In this document: positions 11,786 through 23,330 of the stretch, piece after piece
Position numbering within the stretch: position 1 is the stretch's first letter
How the letters are laid out: each line of letters opens with the position of its first letter
Origin: Mauremys mutica
Lineage: Eukaryota; Chordata; Testudines; Geoemydidae
Direction of reading: 5' to 3'
Length of the DNA stretch: 64,000 bases
NCBI RefSeq assembly: GCF_020497125.1
Contig: NW_025422870.1
Coordinates: forward strand, 56,327 to 120,326
The notes under the pieces: generated by a model
Database searches by the model: none
What the model saw: the letters and a program-made list of their open reading frames with translations, nothing else
Told to the model about the DNA's origin: nothing
Translations under genes and position numbers: made by a program

Positions 11786-12612
11786 CAGTAGGTCTCAATC
11801 TTTCCAGAGTACAGTACCCCTTTCAGGAGTCTGATTTGTCCTGTGTACCCCCAAGTTTCACCTCAAAACCACTTACTTACAAAATCAGACATAAAAATAT
11901 AAAAGTGTCACAGCATACTAATATTAAAATTGCTTACTTTCTTTTTTTTACCATATAATTATAAAATAAATCCCTTGGAATATAAATATTGTACTTATAG
12001 GGTATATAGAGTAGTATAAACAAGTCATTGTATGAAATTTTAGTTTGTACTGATTTTGCTAGTGCTTTTTATGTCATCATTCATCATTCATGCCCGTCAC
12101 CCCAACCAGGGTATGGGCCGCCAACCACAGATCTCCAGAGTCTTCTATCCTGGGCCATTCGCTCTAGCTGGTTCCAGGTATAGCCCATTTTTTTGCTATC
12201 AACCTGAAGGTCGCGTCGCCAGGTATTTCTTGGGCGGCCTCTTTTCCGCTTGCCTTGGGGGTTCCACCGCAGTGCCTGTCTGGTGATGTTGGTTGGCTGC
12301 TTGCGTAGTGTATGTCCTATCCAGCCCCACCTTCTCCTTCTAATTTTTCCTCTGCTGGGAGTTGACGGGTCCTCTCCAAGAGGTGGATGTTACTGATGGT
12401 GTCTGGCCAGCGGATCTGGAGAATCCTTCTGAGGCAGCTATTAATGAAGGTCTGGATCTTCCTGGTGGTTGTTTTGGTTGTCCTCCAGGTTTCAGCTCCA
12501 TACAGTAGTAGCCTGTTGTAAAACTAGGCAAGTATCTAGATGAGCTGATGTACCCCTTGCAACACTTCTGCATACCCCCAGGGGTACACATACCCCTGGT
12601 TGAGAACCACTG
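11786..12612. mobile_element. hAT (Charlie-type) element, interrupted
   Basis: The left end CAGTAGGTCTCAATC and right end GGTTGAGAACCACTG are inverted hAT/Charlie termini, and the interior next to them repeats TACCCCT/AGGGGTA text. Flanks CTTTATAG (11778-11785) and CTCTATTG (12613-12620) agree at 6 of 8 positions, a decayed target duplication. A non-LTR fragment fills about 12075-12525. No transposase frame is visible. Confidence 0.75.
12075..12525 (-). pseudogene. Non-LTR retrotransposon RT C-terminus relic (RTE-like)
   Basis: The minus strand reads LYGAETWRTTKTTTRKIQTF, then RRILQIRWPDTISN, then after a frameshift WGWIGHTLRK and ITRQALRWNPQGKRKRGRPR. This is the order at the C-terminus of several non-LTR reverse transcriptases: the thumb-side YGxExW motif, then WxGHxLR, then a basic GKRKRGRP tract. 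At least one frameshift and in-frame stops are present. The low-coordinate end has ATGA-type repeats (CATCATTCATCATTCAT on the plus strand), typical of RTE-like 3' tails. It sits inside the hAT at 11786-12612. The clade assignment is tentative. Confidence 0.65.
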
Positions 12613-12620
12613 CTCTATTG

Positions 12621-15600
12621 CGCTTAATAATGCAGCACATAAGTGCTTAGGGTTCATCATACAATCTTTACAGTCACAAAGCTGGTCACAATTAATTTTC
12701 ACATTCCTAATTACATTTTGGGAAACCTGGACTTCAGTGTTACTAGCTGCTTCTGGAGTCATTGGACTATATATTTTCTTGAGCAGCGTGTACACATTTG
12801 CATTGGTGCAGCAGCTTCCTTTGATTGTATTGACATCACTGGGAAGTGAAGCATTATGAGATTCACTTGCCTACCTACGTTCTTAAGAGTGGGTGGATCC
12901 TCAGAGTGGGGCAGTTTTTTTTTTAACTTAGTGTTACCTTGGTTATGTATGGATGTATGAAGATTCTATTCTGTTGAACAGATCTTACTGCATGAAGCTT
13001 GGGTTTTGTTTCTGCTCAGTCACTCTGCCAGTCTACAGTGCTATACCTTGCCTAAGTCTTACTGTTGGTTCAAATCCCAAGAGCTTTGCTTTGTCTCTAC
13101 TTAAGCTTCAGTGGGAGTTGCTGAGGCACACACCTCTGAGTCTGCATCTGCTCTGCTGCCTTCAAGGAGAGCTTTTTGACTAAGGGCTGCAGGATTAGAC
13201 CCATAGTGTCAGAGGAGAACCAACAATGGCTTTGAAATAGTTCATAGTTTGTTTTGCAGAGCAAGCAGCAGGATCTGGTTGACTGGAGGGTGGTAAAATG
13301 TTCTTCATAGACCTTTGACCATCTCAAACTCCAGTGTGCCACAGAAACCAGAACGTAGCACCCAGAATGCTGAGGTGGGTGGGGAGAGGATTAGAGGAAA
13401 TCTGTTTTCCCATTCCTTATAATGGTGGTGTGACTTGTTAGGGTGTGTGCCAAGTCCTGGACGCTGTAAGATTAATAACTTTTGAGTAATCTGCATCCTG
13501 CTAAAATCCCACTCCACTCTCAGTGGAAGTAATTGTTGTCAAATTAAAGTAATTGAAATAAGCAGCCATCATCTGTAACTGGTTATTTTTTCATTTGTCT
13601 ACTGTACATGAAATAAGCGTACATGTTGTTGTAGAAGAATGAAACACTTTACTGCTTCCACTATGTGAGCCATGAAGGGTTCTCCTCTTGAGGGGTTGGC
13701 CATATACCATCTCCTTCAAATTCTCTTGGAGATTTGAGCTCAATGGATGTTTGTGTTGCCAGAAAGTATATGCCTGAGCAGTCCTCTTTCTCTTCTAAAG
13801 TCTCTTCTTCTAGCTGTAGAGGGAAAATGGAAGGGATTGGGATTTGGGTGCTTTCAAAACTGTCCTTCCATCAGATCTTACTAGGGATCAATTATGTTCA
13901 GTATTTGCTGCCCAGGGTGAGGGGAGAAGGGAAGGAGATTTCTCAGGGAGCTCTATCCTGTTTTCTACCTTAAAACCTACCTTTTTAACCTTTGATTTCT
14001 TTCTTAAGGCCAAAATCTTTCAGGATGGAGAATTAAAAAGGCCTTTAAAGTATGTGCATTAAAAGGAAAATGGACACAGAGAGGGTTTACTATGAGTGTT
14101 CCCAAGCATCCAATAGGAATTTTAAGGATTTAAGCAGCAGATATGATATATATCAGAAAAAACAAATGTAATGGTTTGTCTGTCTGTATGCATGACATCC
14201 AGTACCTGATCCCTTCAGAATACAAATATTCAGTACAAGTGACCTTCTCCAAGTGACCTGCAAAGAAAAAACTTAGTGGATTTGTGCGTCTTCTATGATG
14301 TATAAAGAATGCTTGAAGATTTCTGGAGGCTTCAGGCAGAGATGTGGCTTTTGCTTATTTTTGTACATTAAAATTTCATATATTATCTAGCCTGATGACT
14401 GGAGAACTGGAAAAATGATAGCATCACATGAATTAAGAGTAAGAGGTGGAGGGGGCCTTTTCAGTCAGGCTGTTTAAAATGGATTTGATGGGGGTGGGAG
14501 TGTTAACTCCATTAAACTTCAATGTATAATTAGCATTTTGGAGAAGGGGGCAGAAAGTCATCTCTGTTAAAAGATTCCGCGTCATCACCCCTTCAGCTAA
14601 GGTGTGAGAGCTAAAAATAAATGTCCCTGAGACCTTCCGAAGCCCCTTAGCAAAGCCAAGGAAAACTAGAGTTGATGTTCCTAATATTTCTATGGTTAAT
14701 CCCTCCCTCCCCAACCCCCCCAAAACCCCAGCAGCCTGAAAACAACTGAATTCTAAGGCCAGCTTTACAAAAAAAATAAAAAAACAAACAAAGAAAAACT
14801 AACAACAACCAAAGAAGAGCACAAAACCCATTTTTGATCCACACCATTTAAAATCCCATCTTTAACCAGAGGAGGGCATGTTGGCATGGCTCTAGTGCTC
14901 CTTCCTGGCCTTGAGCTACCAACGGTGGGGACCTATGGATAGGCCTGTTGGAGCTGAGTCGCTGGTACTAGAATGCAGCTATGTGTATAAAAAAGTTAAT
15001 AGCAGCAAAACCAAAAAACCCTACCAAAACAAGACACTCACTGCACATGCTGCTCCAACTGGGGAGAGGGGAAGAGAACAAACAACACAACAGATACGTA
15101 ATCACGTTGCTTAATGCACCGTTGGAAGGCGCTTAGATACAAGTCGTGAGCATGGTATAAGAACTTAAATACAATAGAACAGAATTGCCAATAATGAAGT
15201 GAATTAAAATTTAAAGCTAACAGAATTGCTCCTATTTACCCTTGTGCATTTTCCCAAATATAATGGCAGGTATTTTCCCAGCCAGCAGCTCTGAGAAGGC
15301 AGAGGGAGATGACCTGGAAGGCATGCGTTAATGTATACAGAGCCTTTAAGAGGTAGACTCAGGAAAGTGACTCGCTCTAGAACAACACAATACACTTTTA
15401 ATAAGTGCTTCAACCTTTCTTTGGTTGAGGAGGTCACCTGCTGAAAGGGGCAATGACTTTTATTTTTCAGGGATGTATCTTTAACAAGTGTATTCATTTA
15501 GGAGCCAAGTCAACACCCTGCACCAAGCCTGAGTGCTCGGCTTGCTGGAGGGCGGGTTCCCGCAGAAATAGATTCTTCAGCATGGTAGATCTTCTGCAGC

Positions 15601-17237
15601 ACTTGGACATCTACTCTTGTTGGAGAAGGTGGGCAGTGGCTAATAGATCTCCTGCTCTTGCACTTTCAGACACAGCAAGCACCATGCAGAGCTGGGCATG
15701 TTGGCACATCAGCTCACAGACCTCCTGCTCAGGGACCCAAATTGCTGCCCCTTCCCACCCCTGATGCAGTGGAATTGGATGAGTTCAGCTATGGTTAGCA
15801 CCTTTTAATAGTGTAATATGAAATTAACCCTTAGTGACTTGGGCTAGTCTGTGTGAAGTATCTGAGCCCATAAATATCTTTAGAGTACAATATACCTTTA
15901 AGAATGTAACAGTGATGTAATGTTTGTTACTCTCTGGTATGGGTAAAGTAAATGCGCTAGAGAAAAAGGATTTCGCTTCCCACGGTGTGTAGGTTGGTGA
16001 ATGCAGGACTGCCACCTACTGGCCAAATCAGAAAATCAGCCCTGAGCATGTTTAGTAGCTCAGAGGCAGCAGGATAGATGGGGAGGGATCTGCTTTCCTT
16101 CCACCTGTGAGAAGGACCCCAGCTGCAGTGAGAGCAATCACAGGGTGCTCTATACAAAGAGAGCTGAGGGATGTGCTTGTTCTATTTGATATGGTGTGTG
16201 TGTTCAGTTCTTACTGTAAATGTCAGGTGTGTAATGGTTTAGGAGCCCTTTTGAAAAGCTCAGGGACTATGTTGGTCCTGTCTAAAGATTGGAGTAACAG
16301 CGTTTCTGTGCATAGCAGGTTGTCACTTCTTACCATCCCTGTCTCTTTTAAAGTCAGTAACCTGATCTTGTGATGTATTTTCCCCCTCCCTTCCTCACAT
16401 AAGTTTCCTGTGCTGAGCTTAAATTTACATTTCCTGAATTGCTAGTAGAAAATTGTATGAAAGAAGTTACTGCTGGACCCTAATAAAGCCATTATTGTTA
16501 TAAAGAAAGCAAGCCCTAGTCTTTGTTATGATGTGGTCCCTTTGCACCAAGTTGGAGTGGGCAAAGGAACTCTAAAGCCAGCTTCACTCACCACATGGCA
16601 ATTCCTGCAGCTGGGATGCATCCAGAGAATCTTTATGCATCAGCTTTTCCTGGCTGTCATTGCCAAGGTCCCTTTTCGACTGGGCGTTTGGTCAAAAACT
16701 GAATGCCTGGCAACCCTATTTGCTTCCCAGGTCAGCTGGTTCCCCTTCCATTTTTATCACACCAGTGATGGGTGGGCAGAGGCTGGAAATATCTGAAATG
16801 AGCTGTTTCACTCAGAGTGCTGCGAGAGTTTGTGCAGTGCTTGCATCCTCCAGACACCTTGAGAACTAAATGCTGGCAAACTGGATCTGCTCAGTCTATT
16901 CTGTTCTTCATTAGAATCTTTCATCCACCCTACTGGGATAGCCTGATCATTTTACCTATTTTAGGGCAGCGTCTATGCAATTTTTTTGCACAGAGAGTAA
17001 AATTCAGATGATGGCCTAGAAGTGACAGAAGGCTCCAAAGTCTTGCTGCCCTCCCACTGCACCAGGGGCAGAGAAGGATCTCAGGCAGATTCTGCTCTCT
17101 CCAGTGCAACAGAACTGGAATCCACACCATGAAGTAGAAATCTGGGGGCAGGCCACAGGAGAGGAACAGCGCATGGCCAGTGAGTTCATGATTATAGGGT
17201 TCCACTGGCCACAAATCTCTGTATAGGGGTTACTACC
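12621..17237. other. Anonymous sequence, no gene seen
   Basis: The longest frame (15453-15764, plus, 103 codons) has several cysteines but no recognisable motif, and no adjoining splice-supported exon is evident. I see no repeat I can name in this 4.6 kb. It could be intronic or intergenic. Confidence 0.4.
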
Positions 17238-17480
17238 CTTGTGTTGTTTATTATTTATTTGTATTTCAGCAGTGTCAAGGGATGCCAATCATAAATCAGG
17301 ATCCCATTGTGCTAGGCCGTGTGGAGCACAGGAAAAAAAAAGACAGTCCCTCCCTCAAGAAACTTACAATCTAAGTATAAGATGAAACAACAGGTGGATA
17401 CAACAGGAGCGGGGAGTACAAGGTAACAGTGAGAAAAAACCAGTCAGCATCAGAGGATGTAAACAGGAGCAGGGAAAGGG
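17238..17480 (-). mobile_element. L2/MIR-type tail repeat
   Basis: TTATTATTTATTTGTATT, then GATCCCATTGTGCTAGGC, AAGACAGTCCCTCCC and AACTTACAATCTAAGTATAA form the reverse complement of the reptilian L2/MIR-type tail. The repeat continues into ACAGGTGGATACAACAG and AGTACAAGGTAACAGTGAG. Confidence 0.65.
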
Positions 17481-18954
17481 GCCAGGCAGCCAAAGCAGCA
17501 CTGAGGAAGCAGAGGCTCAGCAGGTATCCATAGTGGTAGAGGTCAGGCACATAAGTATATTGGAGTCTGGACCCAGAAAAATAACCCTCTGCTGCTTCCT
17601 CAAGAAGAGGCTAAATCAGTTATTATAATACGGCCTTTAGCACCTGTATGTTAAGCATGTCAACGCAAAAGAACTCTCATGATTCCGCAGATCGAAACTC
17701 ATCTCAGCACTGTTCCTGATTAGACAGCTGCTTAAATTACACTTACAGGAGTCAGCCCTTTTAAGGACTGAGGGGTAGGATGGCTATGGACAGTCACTGG
17801 TATCAGACCATTTGGACCAGCTGAAGGATTGGAACCTTAATGTTTTCCTTCTCACTGCTACAGTGGTTACAGGCAAGCAAATGGCCTGATCCTGGGGTTA
17901 CTCATGCCTGAAAGTGTTTTTCAGGATCAAGTCCTAATCCCTCTGCAACCTTCTCACAACAAGCTCGCTTTTGCTTATCAGGTGAAAAATATCTCAATTG
18001 CAAACCTGGAAATAAAACAGTAGAATTCCTGGCTGGAGGCCCTGTATTTATTACAGCTATTAGTAGTTTAAATAAAGGTGCCTCTGGTGAGACAACTAAG
18101 AGATGGCAGAAATGAAATTAAGAAAACAGTTTGGCCCTGTCAGGTTGCTGAAGGAGAATTTCTGTGATGTCTGCTGCAGAGGAAAGGTTAATTACTTTTA
18201 TATGGCAGTAGATTAATAGCCTGGGTCCCAGGATATCACTTCAGGGGCAAGGAAAGATGGATTCATTCTGAGGCCAGGAAGATTGTTGCCACTCTAGAGC
18301 TTACTATGGACACAGCATTGAACTTGCTGCTAGTGCTCCCATCATAACTGATTTCCTGCTCTCTCTCTTATTGAGGAGGTCCCAGGATGTGCGGCTCTAA
18401 TAACTCATTTTATATATTTCCATTTGAAGCTGTGTTTTGCCTTGCAGCTATTTAATTATTTCTACGAATGCTTAAAAAAAAGTCCTACAAGTTCCTCATT
18501 GCCCAGTGGCCACAGGGCAAAGCTGCTCTTTCCATTGTCAATTTTATTTACATCAGTTAGTTTCACCTCCCTTACCACTAAGCAGCAGGTTAAAAAAGAT
18601 TTCTTCAGAGTTGGTGGAAATCCTGCGCCCTGCTTTGCTGAATTTGGTGTGAATTTTGCATAAGTGAGAACTGAACTCTGATCTTGCAATCAGATCAACA
18701 GGGTGGGTGCCCACACTCATGAGAAGTCTTACTGAAGTCACTGGAGCACCACAAGGGGGCTGGCTATGTGAATGGTTGTAGGATGAAAGCCTTGGTAAGG
18801 CTCTCAGGTTTGGCCCACTGGCTGAAGTTATTGCATGACTCTTCTTCAGTTTTCCATGGTTTGTGGGAAGCATTTTATTCTGAAGCATCTTTTCCCCTGC
18901 ATATGTGACTCAGAAAATGGAAACGCTGCATAACCCAGAAAGTAATTAGGTGCT
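17481..18954. other. Anonymous sequence, no gene seen
   Basis: Short overlapping frames only. No named repeat recognised. Confidence 0.4.
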
Positions 18955-19259
18955 GCAGATCAAGCAGTAGAAGTTCATGCTTTTAGATCCAAAGGTCCAC
19001 AGCTTGAATTCAGCTGGGACATGCTAGTTAGGCTGCTAACCTGGGACTTGGGAGACCCAGCAACAATTCTCTGCTTTGCTAAACACTCTCTGCATGACCT
19101 TGGGCAATTCACTTAGTCTCCCTTAGTAGTCTCTCTGTGCCTCAGTTCCCCATCTGTACAATGGGGATACTAGCACTGCCCTGCCTCATGGGGGTGTTGA
19201 GGATAAACACGTTAAAAACTGTGAGATGCTCAGATATTATTGTAATGGGGGCCACATAA
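18955..19259 (+). mobile_element. MIR (CORE-SINE), nearly full
   Basis: The CORE segment GCATGACCTTGGGCAATTCA is followed by TGTGCCTCAGTTCCCCATCT and ACAATGGGGATACTAGCA, then the tail GATGCTCAGATATTATTG and GGGGGCCACATAAGTAC. Read in sense on the plus strand. Its tail stops within a few bases of where the gypsy integrase fragment begins. Confidence 0.8.
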
Positions 19260-19262
19260 GTA

Positions 19263-20340
19263 CCCTCAGTACATACAGTGCAGCCCTGTAGGCAAAGAGC
19301 AACTGCTGCAACACTAGGTCCCAATCATTAGAGTGTTCATTCATGAATTTATATATGGCCCCCAAAGTCCCATTAAACTTCTCCACTAGGCCATTCATTC
19401 GGTGGTGGTAAGGGATGGCAACCAAGTGGTCCACCCCATGAGCTTCCCAAAGATGTTTCATGGTCTCTGCCAGGAAGTGAGTTCCTGAATCCATAAGGAT
19501 GTCGGAGGGCCAACCTACCCTGGCAAAAATGTCTGCCAATGCCTGGCTTATGCTTTTAGCCCTGGTGTTGCTTAGAGCAAGTGCTTCTGGCCATTGGGTG
19601 GCAAAATCCATGAAAGTCAGTATGTACTGCTTTCCTCTGGGTGCCTTCTTAGGGAAAGGACCCAGAATATCCACAGCTACATGCTGAAATGGAACCTCAA
19701 TGATGGGGAGTGGCTGGAGAGGGGCCTTGACCTGATCTTGGGGTTTTCCTACCCTCTGGCATGCCTCACAAGACTGGACATAGGTAGAAACAGCCTTGCC
19801 CATCCCCTCCCAGTGAAATGACTTCCCCAAACGGTCTTTGGTCCTATTCTCCCCAGCATGGTCACTAGGGTGATTGTGGGCTAAGCTCAAGAGCTTTTCC
19901 CTATACTTAGTTGGAACTAGCAACTGTCTCTGAGGATGCCAATCCTCCTTGTGCCCACCAGAAAGGGTTTCCTTGTTTAAGAGTCCTCCTTCTACAACAA
20001 ACCTGGACCTATTGGAAGAGCTGAGAGATGGTGGGTCGCTCCGTGCTGCTGTCCAAGCTCCCTTGAGGCTTTCATCCACTTCCTGCTCTGCCTAGAACTG
20101 CTCCCTTGATGCTAGAGACATTAATTCCTCGTTGGGTTGTGGACTTGGGCTTGGTCCCACTGGAAGCGATGCAGGTGATGGGGTTGTTTCTGTCAATTGT
20201 GAACCACTTTTTGCTGGTGCACTAGGTTGTATTTCAGGCTCCAGTTGAGCTTCTTGCACCAGTTTAGCTGCTGCTGCAGATGCAGGCTCTCTGGCGCCCT
20301 TTGGTGCTGGCTCCCCAGACTCTGGTGTGGTTGCAAGCAC
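19263..20340 (-). pseudogene. Gypsy integrase fragment with linker
   Basis: The 280-codon frame at 19237-20079 holds an HHCC zinc-binding module (His70, His74, Cys104, Cys107) and the catalytic triad Asp137, Asp197, Glu233. The last two are 35 residues apart, the canonical D,D(35)E spacing, in VDILGPFPK, DSGTHF and NGLVEKFN. The frame continues upstream past a stop at 20092-20094 into a proline- and glutamate-rich linker (to about 20340). The reading degrades after LLFAYRA near 19290, and the last residues are not integrase. Integrase would join element cDNA to chromosomal DNA; this copy lacks the C-terminal domain. The catalytic residues survive although the element is dead. Confidence 0.85.
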
Positions 20341-20850
20341 GGGCTCTGGTGCTGACTACCTGCCAGTTCCGATCCTTGGGCTGGTTCTGGCTGGGTCCCA
20401 GGAACTGGATCTACAACCATTGTCATAGACTCTGGTCTGGGGTCTGGTTTCCCCACTTCTAGCTGCGTCCCTGCACGAGGTTCAGGAATGGAGTTAGTTG
20501 TGGAGGCCAGGCTGCTGGTGACCATCCCCACCCATTTTGTTAGCCTCACATGGTTGGCTAAGTCTTTTCCCAGCAGCATGGGAATGGGATAATCGTCATA
20601 GATTTCAAAAGTCCATATTCCTGACCAGCCCTTGTACTGGACAGGCAACCTGGCTATAGGCAAGTTAAAAGAGTTGGCCTTAAAGGGTTGCACTATCACC
20701 TGGGCCTCTGGGTCGATGGATTTGGGGTCCACCAGGGATTGGTGGATAGCTGACACCTGTGCTCCAGTGTCTCTCCACGCAGTAATCTTCCTCCCGCCTA
20801 CACTCACAGTTTCCCTTCACTCTGGGGGTATTTGGGAGGCATGTGAGCCT
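20193..20850 (-). pseudogene. Gypsy aspartic protease fragment
   Basis: WRDTGAQVSAIH contains the catalytic Asp-Thr-Gly (residues 13-15 of the 204-codon frame starting at 20807). About 70 residues later comes MLLGKDL, matching the (I/L)-G-(R/K)-D-L motif near the end of retroviral-type proteases. The frame then runs into a low-complexity Pro/Glu/Ser region and is frameshifted relative to integrase. Stops at 20817-20819 and 20859-20861 separate it from the zinc knuckle, which is in the same frame. Both are TGA where CGA would restore arginine, a change expected from methyl-CpG decay. Confidence 0.75.
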
Positions 20851-20858
20851 GAAGGCTC

Positions 20859-21000
20859 TCAGTGGGACTCCAGGGTGATGAGCTGTAGTCGTCTGGTGCT
20901 CTTGGGGCAGTTGGCCTTCACATGCCCCAGATCATTACATTTAAAGCATCGCCCAGCTGACTGTGGGCTGGGGCAAGGTGGTTGGTTGGTTGGAGAGTGG
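20859..21000 (-). pseudogene. Gag nucleocapsid CCHC zinc knuckle
   Basis: CFKCNDLGHVKANC fits C-x2-C-x4-H-x4-C exactly, the retroelement nucleocapsid knuckle that binds RNA. It is preceded by a proline-rich stretch. It is one frame away from the capsid reading, so a frameshift lies in the proline-rich region between about 21000 and 21190. Confidence 0.85.
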
Positions 21001-21885
21001 GGTGGTGGAACGAGAGGGCATCTGGAGTCTCCCTGGATTTGTAGAGGGCTCCTCCGTATGAGGTGGGGCTTTGGGCTGACCCCAATGATGGGGTGTCGTC
21101 TCAGGTTGCCTCTTCTGGTATCCGCACCAACCGCTACTAGCTTTCTTCTTCTCCGCCACCTCCACCCATTTTGTTCCGATCTCCTCCGCCTCAATTACAG
21201 TTTTGGGCTTCCCAGCTAGGATGTACTTTTCTATTTCCTCAGGAATACCCTCTAAGAACTGCTCTATTTGCATTAGGAGAGACAGATCTTCCAGAGAGTT
21301 AACATTTGCTCCTGATATCCAGGCATCCCAATTTTTTACAATGTGGTAGGCGTGTCGGGAAAATGCCATGTCTGATTTCCAACTTAGGGCTCTGAACCTC
21401 TGACGGGCATGCTCAGGTGTTAGCCCCATTCTAATTCTGGCCTTTTGTTTAAAAAGTTCATACTTGTTCATGTGCTCTTTAGGCATTTCAGCTGCCATCT
21501 CTGCTAAGGGTCCACTGAGTTGCGGCCTCAGCTCCACCATATACTAGTCTGTAGGGGTGTTGTACCCAAGGCAGGCCTTTTCAAAATTTTCTACGAAGGC
21601 CCCTGTATCATCACCTACCTTGTATGTGGGGAATTTCTTGGAATGGGAAGCAGTACCTGGAGAAGGACTGTTAGGGTTACCTGGTGAACCCAGCTTAGCC
21701 CTTTCCAGCTGTAAACACTTCAGCTCTAACTTCGCCTCCAAGCACTTCACCTACATTTCCACCTCCAAGTGCTTCTCCTGTCTCCTCTCCTCTGCTTCCA
21801 ACTCCAAGCGCATCATCTGTGGGACACAATTCCTGTCTTCCACAGTCAGAATTCGGTCTGGGTTAAGAGCATCCCTCCATCTTGG
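20941..21885 (-). pseudogene. Gypsy gag: coiled-coil N-terminus and SCAN-like capsid
   Basis: The frame at 20941-21540 carries a helical capsid segment (VELRPQLSGPLAEMAAEMP, RMGLTPEHARQRFRAL, LMQIEQFLEGIPEEIEKYI). The spacing and the LEQFL-like and YI motifs resemble the SCAN domain of vertebrate zinc-finger proteins. Upstream in the same frame, after a stop at 21544-21546 (TAG where CAG is likely), lies a charged stretch (MKCLEAKLELKCLQLERAKL). After another stop at 21751-21753 there is a Glu/Arg-rich helix to about 21885. Gag would form the particle shell. It is interrupted twice and so not functional. Confidence 0.75.
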
Positions 21886-21961
21886 CACCTGGATCTCGGG
21901 TTGCGGAGGGCTGACCCTTCCCTCCTGGGAAGTTCCCAGTCACCCATCCGTTACCCCCCTT

Positions 21962-22490
21962 CATTTATCACAGCTAGTGATAACTATTATTATTATTTAT
22001 CTATTATTGTAACATCCTTCTTGCACCAACATTGGTGCACAGGGTGGAAATTAGTCTCTCCCATCTGGCTCCATCATTTGCTGCTGCTTCCATCTGCTCT
22101 GTGGTGTTGAGATCGACTCTTCTGCTCCCCCTGCTAAGGGTTTTTCTTAAGGCTTCTCTGGGGTGCCCTCATGTCCTCACACCAGTTGGTTTCCCCCTGA
22201 TGACTTCATGTGGGAGTCTGTGGGTTGGCATCTGGGGTACATGCCCCAGATATGTCCAGCACTTCCTTCTGATTCTGATGGAAATGAGGTTCTGATTTGG
22301 TGATTTTTCTGATCTCTTCGTTGGTGATAGTCTCTCCATCCAATGCCCAGAATCTTTCACAAGTACTTATTTTCAAGGGCATCTAGTCTTCTGTCTAACA
22401 TTTTAATAAATCTCCTGCTCTCACAACCCTACGTAAGCACTGAGATTACGTGTAAGTTGAAAGCACTCCAATTTGTTCTGGCACAGTATA
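21962..22490 (-). pseudogene. Non-LTR retrotransposon RT C-terminus relic
   Basis: On the minus strand, TYLGHVPQMPTHRLPHEVI follows RRKCW, and after a stop or frameshift comes GHPREALRKTLSRGSRR, then GARWERLISTLC. This matches the WxxLGHVxRM, GRP-type and W-ERL-tail order of non-LTR reverse transcriptase C-termini. The low-coordinate end has a run of TAT/ATT trinucleotides (about 21975-22012), a plausible 3' tail. It abuts the 5' end of the gypsy fragment. It differs in sequence from the relics at 12.1 and 31.5 kb. Confidence 0.6.
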
Positions 22491-22919
22491 TTTTTTATTT
22501 GTGCATGTTGATGAGTTTAATGAATGCAGGGGATGCGGCTATCCTAAGAAACCCAAGCAAGGCTGTCACTTTGTATCTCTAAATCACTACAAATGGTAAT
22601 GCTGATATTTTGATGGAAACTCTCATTATTTATAGTCCATGTTGCTGTATCCATTGTCTCTAGCCATCTCTTCTAGAGAGGCTGATATGAAATGTATGAT
22701 TCAGTGACATAAGTTTGGAAGCCAGTGCAGTCATTTTTGTGCAATGTAAAAAGGGGAGTAGTAGCATTATTGTGGAACATATACCTGGGCAGTTATATGG
22801 ATCTCTCTGGGGGAAGAGTGGCACTGTTAGGGGTGCCTACATTGTAGATTGCTACTGTTTCTCAGCAGGGGCTAGGTAAACATGAGCTGGGACTCAAAGA
22901 AAACAAAACTGGTTCCACT

Positions 22920-23330
22920 AATTTCTCTTCCACTTCATGGGCGGGGCATGAAGTACCAGCTGCGAGAGGCTAGCCCCCAGCCCCACCTCTTCTTCCCCCC
23001 CAATGGAGCCCAGAGCCCCCTCCACCAGTCACCACCCCACCCCCAAGTTAGTGCCCCCTATCCCAGGAGTGATGGGAGGGCGGGTGGTGCGGCCACAGCT
23101 CCCCGGAGCGCCAGGAGGGCGGGTGGCATGGCCCAGGGAAACTGGACTCCAGCCCCGTGGAGGGGAATTAGAGGAGTAGGGCCTGGGGGCGGAGTGTGGG
23201 CGGGGCTGTGCCTGGCTGTTTTGGGAGGCAATGTCTCCCCCAGCCTAGGATACCTACCACCCATGCTCTACTTCTTTGGTTCCATTGACCTAGAAAAGGC
23301 TGAGGAGGGAGAGGCCTAAGTACCAAGGAG
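22920..23330. repeat. GC-rich block of unknown origin
   Basis: Much more GC-rich than its flanks, with repeated GGGCGGG, CCCAGCCCC and CAGGAGGGCGGG text. A 145-codon plus-strand frame (22882-23319) is low-complexity in Pro, Gly, Arg and Ala and matched by open frames on the other strand, so I read it as compositional. It may be part of a GC-rich transposon or a relic CpG island. Confidence 0.35.

Larger units (their letters stand above)
19262..21950 (-). mobile_element. Gmr1-like Ty3/gypsy retrotransposon, 5' half (decayed)
   Basis: On the minus strand the order is gag (SCAN-like capsid, then a CCHC knuckle), aspartic protease, a proline-rich linker, then a full integrase core. No reverse transcriptase or RNase H lies between protease and integrase. 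That order is the hallmark of Gmr1-like gypsy elements, in which integrase precedes reverse transcriptase. The copy stops just after the integrase core, so reverse transcriptase, RNase H and the 3' LTR are missing, and I see no 5' LTR. Stops at 21751-21753, 21544-21546, 20859-20861 and 20817-20819, plus two or more frameshifts, make it dead. Confidence 0.8.

Noticed and set aside
15453..15764. 103-codon frame with several cysteines
   Set aside because: The cysteine spacing fits no finger I know and there is no other support.
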